From: Nomia melanderi
Taxonomy: Eukaryota > Arthropoda > Insecta > Hymenoptera > Halictidae
Length of the DNA: 64,000 bases
NCBI RefSeq assembly: GCF_051020985.1
Contig: NC_135003.1
Coordinates: 8,921,501-8,985,500 of the forward strand
Direction of reading: 5' to 3'
Shown here: positions 40,401 to 53,600 of the stretch, in pieces
Layout: the number at the start of each line of letters is the position of its first letter
How positions within the stretch are numbered: the first letter of the stretch is position 1
Made by a program: the position numbers and the translations under genes
Notes under the pieces: generated by a model
Told to the model about the DNA's origin: nothing
Seen by the model: the letters and a program-made list of their open reading frames with translations, nothing else
The model's database searches: none

Positions 40401-43400
40401 ACGCGCCCCTCTTACGCGCTCCGAACCGAGAGGAGAACACACGGGGACACACGATCGTTCGTTCACTCGGCCCGGGGACAGGCCGGGGCCTCTAAAGGCC
40501 GGGAGACGCGTGTTAAACCATCCTCGTTAATCGGATCCCTCCCCAGCCGACGGAGAAAGGAAAACGCCGCGGTTAGTCTCGTTGGGACGCGCGCCACCCT
40601 TAACCCCCAATCCCGGCTCGCGTTTCTCTTTCTCCTCTCTGTCGCTCGGTCTTCTTCCGTCACACCAGATGCTCATCGAGAACGGTAATGAATTCGACGT
40701 GCACGGAAAAAGCGGCGGCCCCCGCCGCCAATTTGGACGACGACCGTGACGAGATTCTAATGGTGGACTTGCGAGGGTCGTTTAATCAAAACTCACGGGC
40801 GCGAGGCTGACACGCGGATCGGGGACAGACGTTGCGGGTTACTGGCAGCATGGCGCCCGGAATATTTGATAACGCGGCACCGTACGTGAACCGAGGTAGA
40901 CGGGGCAGATCCGAGAGGTATGGAGCCTGGAGACCTGCTTTCTGGTGTCTAGCTACATCTGCTGTGAATTTTAGGCGACTTTGTTGTTTCGAGTTGGTTT
41001 TGGATTTATTGTGTTTCTTTTTATTCCATCAACAGGTTTATACCCTTATATAAGAGTTCAGATGATTTTCAGTAAACATTCGACGAGTTACAGGTATAGG
41101 TTACGAGGTAGGATAAATGCTGCAACTGGCGTTGAACTGTGAGATGTTTCGAAGCTAGAAGAGCGACGCTATGTAGTCCTTAAAAGAAGATTGTTTGTTA
41201 TTGTTCATTCAGAGATTAATTTTTCTTATGAGGTAACTTTATTGTTATTACCGATCCAAATCCTGCAGTCATCGTCATTTTCATCATTTTCACGTGACAC
41301 GACTGCTTCTCTACATGTGACTACATTTCTTCGGTTCACGCGCTGCGATGAAGTGAAGTTAAACGCGAACGAAAAACAATCCCAGTCACCTTAAATTAAA
41401 TCAATCTGGAATATGGAACTCGGAGAACAGCACGGCCGAAGGCAGAGCACGCTTTTCTCCTGTTTCCTCCGCGCGCCGGCAAAAAAATAATGACGAGCAG
41501 TCGCGGGGTTGCTAACGAAGGAAAATTGAAGAAGGGACCGTCCGCTATCTATTCAATTATCACCTTGGAACGGCCGCATACGTAGGAACAGGTAATCCCA
41601 TTTCACGACTTCCGGCCATTCTCGGCCCTTGAGCGACGTGTCCTGTGACGTCAGCGCGATGCGGTCGTCCGTTGTACGGACGCCGAGGATCATCAACGTT
41701 CCTGCAGATTTCAGCGACTGGTAAGTGTACCACGATACCCAAACGAGATCAATGGACCATGGCCACAGCGTTCGACCGATTAACGAATGTTCCTCGCGAA
41801 GGGCAACAGCGCGCGTTCACCGACGTCACATCGAAAAACGATAAATTACCAAGGGTGGAGCACGTTCCACAAGCGGCGGCCCACTTCGCCGAATAATTTA
41901 TGGGGAGAATTTTAAAAGGAGCTAGGGTAAATAAAGCAAACGGATCGCCTATCGAAATCAAGTGATTGGAAATATCTTTCGCGGCGAGGCGAGTATCGCC
42001 GCGGATTCGTTCTAATTTCTCTTTCTCCTGTGTTCCCTTCTTCGTCTCTGCCTCTCGCTGACTTTCTCCCTCGCCGTTCCTCGTTCCACCCTCTCTATCC
42101 TCCTTTCTCTGTCTCTCTGCCTCGTTTCTCCCCGTGTTCGTTCGCTCGGCCGCGAATTGCACATTTCGAAGTAAGTCTCGAAGACAATGAAAATTTCAAC
42201 GGCCATTCATTTTCCGGTAATGAGTTCTTTGGTCGGTCTTTTAACTGTGCCAAATGACTTTAAAATTGTGCCGTCGGTTAATGGGCTTCGCTCGCTCACC
42301 GTTCCCGTCCTTTTTTCCCCTATCCGCCTCACCCCACGGCCGCCCCGCCAGGATCCCCGGCTCCCACCCGACCATTCTCGCGAAACATTAAATAATCACA
42401 AATTTTCCAGGCTTTCGCTTTTCGAGCGGCCGCGTAATTGGGCTTTTGTGCGTTCTCCGTTCGTGCTCTTTTATATTATCGGCAGGTCGGAGCCTGCCGG
42501 AGAGTGAGAGAGGGCAGGGGGGGACGGAGAAAAAGAAACGACCGGGTCTTTGCCTGTTTTCATGAAAGATTTAAGAGAAACAGCCCGGTATAATGAAAAG
42601 TGGCGGGAGAAGTTAATATTTGCCTGTTACCTTTAGCTCTACCCACGGTGAATACAGCTGGTCCGCCTGTTGGCCCTTGGAATTGTAAAGGAATCTTGAA
42701 ACTATATTATACATTATCGAGAACGGTGCCCCGTTAATCCGGTAATTTGATTTTTCGAGAGAAAGGGCCTTTTGTCGTGATATAAACAGTTTTTCTATCA
42801 CTCCACTTTTTCGAGTAAACTATTGTACATTAGAAGCATTAAATTTCTTTCTTAATATAGACGCAACAATTTTTCCTGACATTAATGTTTAGGCTACTGT
42901 CTACTATAAAAATAATAATAAGTACTTTTTATATCCTAAACAAACAGCAATACTGTAACATGCAATGTAGAGAGAGCAACCAGTGATTCTCTATTCTTTT
43001 GATTCGTTACTCTCAGAATTCGGTTATCTTAGTCGAATCGCTGTAGATCCCTTGTCAATTGCAACAGCTGCGAGGTTACAAAAATTGAAACGTATTCCGG
43101 TGCTGCGATAAATCCAGTGCGATCGGCCGAATTACGAACTTTTACATTCTCATTATCGGAGAAGGAACGCGTCGACAGGCAATAATGCCGCCCATAAAAA
43201 CGATCGCGCGATAAAACAATGGGAACAGGGTTCGAACAATTTTCCAGCGGTCTAGGCGCAAACAGAATAATCGATTAAAATGGCGCAAGGACCCGGTAGA
43301 GAGCCGACTATTATCCTTGCCCGCTTTAACCGGATTGATAATAATCAGAAGTAATATGCGCTTTAATTGGCTAATGGCGTGACGAAAATATAATAACCGC

Positions 43401-46076
43401 GGGTATCGATTAAAACCCGGGGGGAGGCCGCCTCAAATCTCCAGCATACGCCGCATTTCGCGTCGACTAAACCGTACGTAGCTCGTGGGGCGGCGCGGGC
43501 GTCCCGGAATTTCGGATGGTAATTCAGTCTAAATTCCGGAATCTACTCGCCCATTCACACGCCCGCGCCGTAATGGCGCGAATTTGCCTAATTTTCGACT
43601 TATTACCGAACACTTGTTATCGCGTCCTGTAACCCGATGAAACGGAATTGGAGAGTTCTTGTAGAAAGCGCTGTAAGTGACAAAACTGACGTGTATTTTT
43701 ATTGTTATCCTGTAATGTATAATTCAAGTGGAATTTTTCTTGTTGTAAGTAGTCATGAATAGAAGTATTGAAAGAACATTATGACATAACGTTCAATATA
43801 ATGTTAGGTACATTTTTTCTTCCTTCTGAAAAATTTGATGTTCGATACAGAGAACTGTTTTTACTAATACTATTTAATTAAGAATTCGGAACACTGACGA
43901 TTCTCGAGGGTATACATAATTTTATAATTTTTAGAATTTAAATATACTTCCGGTGAAACGTTCAAATTTCATTTAAAATGTAACTCCGTTCTTTCATAAG
44001 TTAATTGCGGAAAATGTACCGGTGCGTCACGGTTTCGTTTTACCAGTTGATTAATTCATGTGTATTATAATTATCAGGAAAAAGCTACATTTTCAATTTT
44101 CGCTAAATTGAAATCACTTGTTTCGAGAGTTTCCTTTTGCGCGCGCAGACAACAATGCGTTCATTGAAAAATATGGAAAATGTAAATCTGTTGGTTGATA
44201 GGTTCATTATGTTCCCTGTAAAGTATCAATATTTTTTATACCCCTTTTCATTATTTTGCAAGTGTTTTAACTTTCGTATACTTTTCATAATTAATTGAAA
44301 CTCAACGGCTGTTAACAAGTGAAAACAGAATAATGAACCTGTGATATAATTAATTTTACAATAAACAAGTATTTCAAGAGTGAATAAATTAAAATCATAC
44401 GAATACAATCAAGCAAATTAAATTCACATTGACGTGACTGCAATTTTTAGTTCTATCTGTGTTTAATTAGTTCGCAAGGTCGAGCAAAGAAATACTCGTG
44501 AATGAGTTCCGACAAAAATACTTTGCATCTTCATTCGATGAAAACTTAAGCGTCGCCGAGCAATTCGCAAAAATTTGTAAATTTCCGTTGTGAGACAGGG
44601 TGGTTCCACGATCTAATTCACAGCGGTGGTTGCGCGCAAGGATTTCAAGCGGGGGAACGCCAGTTCGTCCCGTGTATTCAAATTGTAAATTTATGAGACG
44701 TTGGAAATGAACTATTGAGAGAGGCTATACATATAACGAGGCTACTGTAATGCATCTATAGAGACGGGCCTGGTTTTATTCACGAAGGAATGGAAATCTA
44801 CTCGTGTCACGGGCTGAAGTATGGCCTCTATCTGCTTTCTATGGGTTCAACTAATGCTGTCGTAAAATATGAATAACTCGGGAAACAATACCTAGAAACG
44901 GTCGAGCGCGGCATAATGGAACAGTTACATTAGCCACGCGAAGAAAAAAAAACACGGGACTGACGCGTGTGCCCGCTTATCGTGCTAACGAACCTTTGTT
45001 TAACGACTTATCTAAAGTAAACTAACGGTACACGCTTTTTACTGTAAATTAACTCGCCGTAGGATAACGTCCCGTACTCTTGTACTTTGCACCGTGTTCT
45101 TATTATGCAAGGATCATTTAATAGGTAAAGAGGCAGACAACTGTCGCTTGAATATAATATACCTTATGAATATGAGGCTCTATCTATTTTTACGTGTAGA
45201 TATATACCGGTTCCATTGTTTCATTAGCTTTTCTATATTCAGCGTGAAAAGGTTCTTTGCCTTGATTCCTTCGCCAGACGCATACATTTGTTTTCATTAG
45301 TAACACTTGTATTACTACCTTTGAATTGATCAACCTAATTGTACTTTATACTTGCATTAAGATATCAGTACACAATAATATTATGTTGCGTCCAGTAACC
45401 TAGACAAGACATCTTTTCACTGTTCTTCAAGAAGTATTCAAAATGTCAAAGGTATCTATCGAGATTACCTAAGTCATTTTTCAATTCATATCCTCACAAT
45501 GAAATAAAAAATCTCCACCATTAAACAGAAATTTAATAGGCATTTAGAAAAAAGAGTACATGGACCAAAAAGACACTGATGATTTCCTCGCAGTAATATT
45601 AAACGCATTCCAGTAATAATAATAAAGAAGAAAATTTAAAGTATTCTACAGACTTAACGAAACAAAAGCTGAGTGGTTAGTTTCGTTAAGGCCTCAAAGC
45701 GAAGTGTTCGTGGTAACGACCGTATCTTCCCAAAATCATTGAAATTCGATTGAATGCTAATTCCCGGCAGCCATCGGGAACTCATCCACATAAAGATTCC
45801 TCGAACGATCCGTCGCAGGGAACCGTGACAGACATTACAACGGCTCGCGTGGAAAGCCAACCGCAGAATGCTTCGACGTAGGGGATAGTGTGAATTCCGC
45901 TTAACTACGCGACGACCTCCATTTCCAAGTAATCGCGAGTCCTTGCACCTGACGATCGACTGATTCGAATGGTACTTGGCCGTCTGTTTTTAACGCGTGG
46001 CATCGAACACGCGGCCGCCACGGACACACGGACTACACGTCTGGGAAAATAACTCTTTTGTTTTGAAAGCTGTGTG
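37408..46076. other. Gene-free non-coding DNA with a GC-rich core
   Basis: A+T-rich at 37.4-38.3 kb and 43.65-45.6 kb. CpG-rich from about 38.6 to 43.6 kb, peaking at about 39.95-40.87 kb with several C runs. Large overlapping open frames there, up to 193 codons from a GTG codon, share the DNA on both strands and have no domain. A pyrimidine-rich block lies at about 42000-42140. An 18-base alternating tract at 39048-39065 could form Z-DNA. The stretch 43.06-43.64 kb carries several short motifs resembling developmental factor sites, but this is suggestive only. Confidence 0.6.
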
Positions 46077-46725
46077 TATACAGGGTGTAACAGAACATAT
46101 TAGACTTACAGAACACGGTATCAACGAAGCAAGTTCACATAAACATATCCCATTCGACCTTGTTTCAAAGTTAAAGACATTTTTGTGGTTTAATAATTCG
46201 CAAATGCTTATCTTCATAACGTTGAAGCAATACACGTAAACTTGAAGGTTGACAGAAAATACGGCATTCATCTGGAACTTTGGAAAATTGCAAAATTTTT
46301 TGATACAACAGGATTTCAGTTTCTATGAAGAAAAACAATTGCGGATTATGAAACGCAGAAATGGATATAACTTTGAATCAAGATCAAATAGGATATGTTC
46401 GTATGAACTACTTTCATTGTTTTTGTGTTTCTCATTTATCCAGTCAGCTGTTGCGACCTCATTGAAAAGTGTGTATCTTAGTCTGTTATGTATACGTGTT
46501 CATATCTATAAATAATTTTTCCAAAAATTTTTATTTAAGTAATGTATACCTATAAAATTTTTTGTTTTGGAAATTAATATTCCCTTAAGCAGTTAGCTGG
46601 TTCTGAACGAGTATACACGTCATAACACAGAACCTTGCCATTTCTTCATGACGGGTATAACCGTCAAACACAGGTAACTGGTTATTATTAAAAGTGGACC
46701 TACATCTTCTGTTACACCCTGTATA
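46077..46725. mobile_element. Non-autonomous DNA transposon with perfect terminal inverted repeats
   Basis: TATACAGGGTGTAACAGAA at 46077-46095 is repeated exactly in inverse orientation at 46707-46725. The segment is 649 bp and has no transposase frame. TATA lies at both outer edges and may be part of the repeat or a target duplication of TA or TATA. TA targets are usual for Tc1/mariner elements, but the family cannot be fixed. Within it, 46077-46464 forms a diverged palindrome: for example ACATATCC at 46143-46150 matches GGATATGT at 46391-46398, and TTCAAAGTTA at 46164-46173 matches TAACTTTGAA at 46368-46377. The remaining 46465-46706 is unrelated to the arms. The whole may be one element or a composite. 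Confidence 0.75.
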
Positions 46726-47205
46726 CGCCAGCGTGTGTGCGACGTCTGCGTCGAAAGAGAATGAAACGTGTGCGTGTCCGTACGTGTTTTCGGGGCGTAT
46801 GTGCGTGCGAGCACCCACAAGGTAGATGCGCCGGGACAGATAAGGGGAGATACGGTTCGGTTTAAGGAAGCGGTTAATTACCAGAAGATAGAAGATTGCC
46901 GGTGGCACGGTCTTATGCTTCGAGTACAACCAAAAGAACCCGATCTCTATCCCCTCCCGCTCTCGGTCGCGGAGGATGCCTTCGAGTAATCATCTTTCAG
47001 ACACTTCGGGGCTCGTTCACGTGTCTGTCTATCGATGCACGCGGTGAACGCTCGATAGCGTAACCGGGAAACGGATGTAGTCACTCGGCACCATTGGATT
47101 GATCCCCGAAAACAGAATGGAATCTTTGATCTTTCGTGGCTGAAACAGTTTCAACGGCGCACTTTGGTCTTGTTGTCAGCAACAAATTTGAATTTTTTAG
47201 TCTTT

Positions 47206-47275
47206 ATCTTGAACTTGAATTCTTGAACTTGACTTCTTGATCTTGAATTCTTGAACTTGAGTTCTTGGATTTGAA
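47206..47275. repeat. 14-bp minisatellite, five copies
   Basis: The unit TTCTTGAACTTGAA recurs five times in exact 14-base register with one to three changes per copy. A sixth, more degraded copy starts at 47276. The period is not a multiple of three and no frame stays open through it, so it is not a coding repeat. Confidence 0.85.
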
Positions 47276-47592
47276 ATCTTCAATTGAATAATTATATAAA
47301 TTTAATAAGAGGTATTTAATGATTTTCCACGTCTGCAGCACATTCTTCAATTTCATATACACAGCATTTAACCTTCATTTATATTGCGTGCATATAAATA
47401 CAACATTTTCCCGTTTATTCTTTTACTCCAAGCTGATGCAAGAAATAGTCCTAAGTCCATGTATCAATTCGCTAATCTTACATTCAAGCTGAGTAAAAGC
47501 AGAAAATCATATTAGCGCTTGAACCCCTATCGAATTCGATCTCATCGTGATGCGATTCGCTCACGCCAGCAAGCCAAGGTAGGTAAGTATAT

Positions 47593-47612
47593 TACACGCG
47601 CGCGTGTACGCG
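47593..47612. repeat. Alternating CG-rich tract with a 16-bp palindrome
   Basis: TACACGCGCGCGTGTA at 47593-47608 is a perfect palindrome, and alternation continues to 47612. It can form either a cruciform or Z-DNA. No gene is adjacent. Confidence 0.8.
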
Positions 47613-50607
47613 AACACGCGAGTAGTGCGCCAGCCGCGCTGGATTACAGGGAAAGTCCCGGGACGCAGCCAGGTGGCGAAGCTTAGTACAATTTCTTCGA
47701 ATCAAGCGAAAGCCAATTACAAGTTTAATACGAAACTTTGCGCGGGCGATAATTAGCCGGTAAATTAAATTTACTTTCGTTTCAAAACAATCGCGGAAGT
47801 TTCGCTCGGGCGCGCGCCGCGCGGCTTCTATCGTGACGAAACGTCGCACCCCGGGACAATCGAGGATTCTATGAAATTAATTATGCGAAACAACGCGACT
47901 GCTGCCGACCAATGTCCACCGACGATACCGTTCCGTACAATCGACGACTGTCAATCTAATTGCATTTCATTTTCATTCCTATTAATGCAGGATCCGTTCA
48001 GTCTGTTTCTCGTCATTATTCAGTTTACTTTCAGAGCGATCATTTAATTATCTTGAAATGATTTCTATATCCTGTTAACCGTTTAACAATCTTTTTGTAC
48101 TGGAAACCACGAAAGATGCATTAAAATGCATTCGAAACTCTCTTCTCGCGTTTGATTTTACTAAATCCATGTTTTTCTAATATATCTTAATGCTATTATA
48201 TTATAATGTCATTAATTCGAATGAAATAACATTTAATCAAGAAAGCTACCATATTGAAGCGTTCTTTATTTCTGCTAACATGAATGAAGGACTTACGTAA
48301 AAATATTTTATTCAATATTCTGGGGTAGTAAAGTTTCTAATTAAAAACGATTTCGCTTGAGTCGTTACTCTCGTCTTCCATCTTAATATTTTCCTTTCAA
48401 ATGAGAACGGTTATTTGCAACCACGGATTAAAAGCAGCTTTATCTTTACCCGTAGTCAATTGCAAAAACTGACTTAATGAAGGTTCTACGATGCGCGCAG
48501 GTAGACGAAGGAAATTCACGCGGAATTTCGTCCTTTTAGTGTTAAACGTCCACGTCGAGTGGACGCTTTCGGTTCCCGTGAACGGAACTGTCTATTCGAT
48601 AGCGGTGTTTACCGAAGGATCTGGGACGTAACTGGAAATGGAAAGTACATATCGCGCGTTTAATCGACAGAAGCTGCTTAGTTGTCCCGTTTTATAACAG
48701 GAATCTGCGTCGCGAAAAAGTAACGATTACATCGCCGTGAAATTTTACCACTTTCGAGTTCTCGTATCCCATAAATTTACTTTCCGTGAGATTATTTGCT
48801 TTCAAGATGAAACTAGAATCCAAGTAGGATGAAATGTTTAAGTATATACCAAAAGTAGCTTGAATATCACTTGAAATGAATAAATTGATTCCATTGATGA
48901 ATTAAAAATTAGATGCCCGAGTGTATGAGTTAGATCAAAGATTTTGTTATCCAATTTTATTTATGACACCACACTTATAACTCGTGAAAAATTTATTTCT
49001 CGTCAAATTATGCGATTCGAAAATGTACCTTTTGTTTACAAAGTAGTTCTTATCGTGCCTCGCTAAGTAGAAAATAATTTAAAGAGTTACGTATACAAAA
49101 TTGAAATTCATATTCCCCAGAAAATTCGAACTGCAACTCCTGTGATCCTCGAAGGAAGAAAATTTTAAATTACTTGGCCGCTGCCATGCAATTTTAGTAA
49201 TGTACAAAAGGGAGTGCAAAACAAAATAAAGAAGGAAACAGAAGAAAATTTGTTCTGCATACTTTCGAGGCAATGCGGAGTCAGACCTCGTTGCACATCA
49301 CCGATCGAATAATACTTTAAGACATCCAGAATGCAGATAAAAAAACAAATTTCCATCAATGTTCTGTAATAAAAACGAATACCAGAGATTTTCAAAGAAA
49401 AAAGCAGTCTGTTACGTTCTTCCGATTTCAGGCTGAATCGACGAAGACCACGGTGAGCGCAACAACTCAATTCCTCTCGGTCGCTGGCAACAATTAATCG
49501 ATACTACCGTGCGATTAATCAAACTCGGCGCGTTTCCTAAATCCATTATTGCCAGTTCAATCAGCCGATTTCCACTGTTTCGTTAAGCTCGTTTCGATCC
49601 GTGAACGCGAGCGGCGCGCGTCAGAAAAGAAACGGAACCCGCGCGGCCCGTTCCTCGAGCGACCTCGCGTTTCCGCAGCGATCGATCAATACTCACGCGA
49701 TTAATCCCAGCGAGAATCTATTCCCTGGTAATTACTGTTACGGGCACAATCGCGCGAGCCTCCCCCACGGATCATAGACGTCGCTTGCGTGGGACACGCG
49801 GGTATCGAAACGCAAAATCACGATTCGTTTCTCGGATCATTTGTGCGCGTTTATCGCGCCTAAACCGGGCATTATTCCTCGGGCCAGAATAAATAAATGT
49901 CACCATCTAATTTCAGTCGCGTGGTCTTTTTTACATTTAGCACATCTGCTAGGCTTCTTAAGATTGAAATATTTCAAGTGTGCAAGTATAATTTAGATGG
50001 TATCAAATGAAAAAGGAAAATTAGAAAAATTAATATAAAATAGGAGAGAAAAATAAACAAGGCATATCGAATGTTTGTCTCTTAATATCGAATGAGTTCT
50101 TTTGAAGATTCCAATAGGAGGAAATAATATACATGTATCAAAATGATCTATTTCCTTTGTTTTACAATAAGATACTGTTATCGATAGTTAACGTTTACAA
50201 GTACTGTTTGTTGGCACAAGTAAAAATGGCGAATCGCCATTTTGGGAACGAAATATTGTATAATAAATTCGTAATTACTTCGAGAATCAAATGTGATGAA
50301 TGTTTTTCAATGAGAACATTACAATTGCGATATCCAATGTTGCTACCGAAACCGTTGATAAAGCCGGCCAACTATTCATGTTAGCGTATCAATCGATTAG
50401 AGTATACGGATATTAAAACCGCGTTTATATCCGCTGTACAGTTTTACGGCTGTCGATATCGATAAGCGTTATTAATTATTATTGGTAACTATCTGTAATT
50501 GGCATATTGGGTTATCGGCTATCGGCAGTAATAAAGATACAATTTGATAACTGTAGAACGAGCGGCGGGATTCGCCGTCAATACTGGTAATTGCTCAGCG
50601 TTACGCG

Positions 50608-50623
50608 TATATATATATATATA
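50608..50623. repeat. (TA)8 microsatellite
   Basis: A short uninterrupted TA repeat preceded by GCG. It is a minor simple-sequence tract. Confidence 0.9.
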
Positions 50624-53600
50624 CATGCGGGTACGTAAGATCGCGTGTCCCGGGGCTGTATATCACCGACAATTATCTTAAAAATCGCAGATTCGCGGGG
50701 CAAGTAACTGTAACGCATTACAATGACTTTGGGGCCGCGTGTAATCGAGTGAAAATGATGAGTGTAAATTTGCGAGACTGCAAAATTTTCATATAGACGC
50801 TGGTCCTTGCTTGCAGGACTGATAGCCTTCATTCTGATAAAAAAGTGAACTATTTAGCAGGTAAATAGAATAGACTTTCCAGCTTTTAATATTCCTTCGA
50901 CGCTTAATCTGATTTTAATTTTACTCTACTTCCTTGCAAAATATACGTTTGATGTTACAATACAATATAAAGACATAATTTATTTAGAGAACCTGGTCGT
51001 TTCTGTATTTTTGTCAAAACATCATTAGTTATTTTCCATGGATACAAGTTAAAAATAGTTTGATAACAACACATCTCCCGAAGGTAGGGGCAAACAGAAA
51101 GCTGAATATTCCTCAGAAGCTTTGCAACCTCGCAATTATTATCAATTGCACTCGAGAAACAACTGAACGAGTCAGACCCGACACAAAGAGCAAGTCTTCG
51201 TAGCATCTCAACAAATAAGTCGACGGAGAGGAATTCATTTCTCAAGTTAAACAGCTCATCGTAACTCAGTGTCTCCTTACTTTAAATTACACGATTTATA
51301 ACAGTTATTACCAAACAGCCAGTTACAATTATCAACCTCGTGCTGCCGTACAAATGAGCAAATAAATTTGCCCCTCGTGCTAGAATCTGGAATCGTCTCA
51401 CTTTAAAAAATCAAAATTTACAATAAACATTCCATCAAATTCCACTTTACAAGGAACTAATCCTCCTAGATGATAACAGTTAACCTTCGCTTAAACCTTC
51501 CCTCTGTCGATCCGCTGCAAGAAGGAGACGTTTCGAAGACAACAGTTATAACGATTTTCCGAGGGAAGTGCCCGAAACGGAGAATTGACGAAAAATGGTT
51601 GAAGGTGGGGAATAAAGACGAACAAGTTTCGCAAAGTGACAACGACGTATATCGCGTGACCGAGGGACGATGTGCCTAGCGAAAGAAGGGACGTGGAATT
51701 TGAATGGCGCATAAAAATGAGATGTTTAGATGAAAACAAGGAGATAAGCGCGCATGAGGGAACGGACGGCAGCCATTTAAATTGTAATTTTCAGTACGGG
51801 GCCTCTGTACGAGGGATCGCGTGTCCGTAATGTATGCGCATCTCAAGACGTGGAACGTTCCACCTTTACACGCCAGCAATACTGCGTAACCTCCCTGCTA
51901 GTATGTTGCCGCGATCGAGCCACCGGGAAGAAACGATGATGAAATCTGCCGTGTTTTGCTCGATTTTCTTCTTCGATTCCCATTATTAACTCTTTCCTCC
52001 CAACGCTCGACTTTTTTGCGCCGCTCGCCATATCCGCGGCAAGAACCGAAGCCTTCTGCGGTAACTTCGATGTACCAAGGAAAAAAAATGTTAAAAACAA
52101 TATTCTCATTCTACATTATTCGCGTAATATCGTTAATTATCGTTCACCTAAAGACATGGGAATATTGTATCGTAGCGTACGCGCGGTTTTATTCGTTTCA
52201 CTGTAAACGGGGTTAACCCTCAATAGATAAATTAAGATCTTCGGAATTCTCGTATATGTGCATTGTAAATACAATTTTAGTGGCTGGTTAACGTATTGCA
52301 AAATGAGTCGTTTATTAAATCAAGCTTTGTAGATTAGTATGGATTCCTTTAAATGAAGAGCTATAGCAAAGTGAAAGGCCAAACTGAACGTTTGTTCACT
52401 TGAAAGATATCATTCTATTATTCGTGTTAGCATTATGTTCAAAGTTGTTTGATTTCGTGAATATAAGAATTAACTAAAGATCCCTTCTGGTTTCGAACTG
52501 AAAAGTTATAATACTAAAACTTGAGTCGTTCAGAAGCTAATGCGGTTAAGTCTAGAAAACGAAAATTGAGAAAATTAATGTTTTCGATTCTGAAATTATT
52601 ATACAACATATTCAGAAGCTATGAAGAGGACTTTATGACGTAGAAAAAACGAAGAAACGAGTAAATCCTTTGATAACTAAAAAGAATATTATTTATTCCA
52701 TTGAAATGTACAAAATTCCGAAAATATCAAAGAATGAACTTAACCGCACTGGTTTCTGAGCGACTCACTTATCATTCCAAAAAATCTTTCGAGTCATCCG
52801 AACAGCAACGTAGACACGTCACGTTTAATGGAAAAACATTATTGTTCCCACGATTAAGAATTCGTTTCCCATTATAAAACACTTTGCCCGTATTCATCTC
52901 CATGCGATTCGATGTTCTTAAATTCAAGATTTTTCGAAGGATACATATCCACTTATAAATGGAAATTAGACATTATTCCGAAGACGTGTACACTGTATAC
53001 ATTTCTCGCGGCTCTTCCGTACATCGAGACGCCGCGCCGGGCTGCCGGCATTATCGACCCGCAAGATCTCCGACATCCTGCGGTCGAACCATATTTCGCG
53101 AATCTTAATTTCATTTTACAGTCGATTCTCCCTCGGCCCGCGGTAAAAACGGCTCGGTCGAAGAAGGGAAAATAACGTCGGATAACGGTACGCGATACGA
53201 TCGTGATAAGTAACCGCGCTATACCTGACAGAGACATAATTGAACGCAATTTTTTTCGGGCTCGAAGATTGCACGTAGACTCGGGCCACCGCTCGGCGAT
53301 CAATCAGCACGATGACTGCGCGTTTTCGATTTTAATTAGAACACTTCCGCGCTATCGGCTTAGTCCATAAATAATGCTCCCCCTTTTTTGCTGCGCGATA
53401 ATCAAATGCTGGTAAATTCGGTGACGACGTGTTTCGCGGAAAGAACGATCGATCCTTTTTGTTCCTGCTTTCGATCGTAATTTCAGTCGTTCTTCTCTCT
53501 TTGTTCGAACGATACGAATTGCGTCCGTGAGATAGGAATTTCTTTGCAGCCAAGCCGAAACGATTAATTGATTCTAGGAAAATTTCTTCGCCTTTGCTAA

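Noticed and set aside
39949..40530. Longest open frame, 193 codons on the plus strand
   Set aside because: It starts at GTG, not ATG, lies in GC-rich DNA with C runs, overlaps three other open frames including two on the opposite strand, and has no recognisable domain. Composition explains its length.
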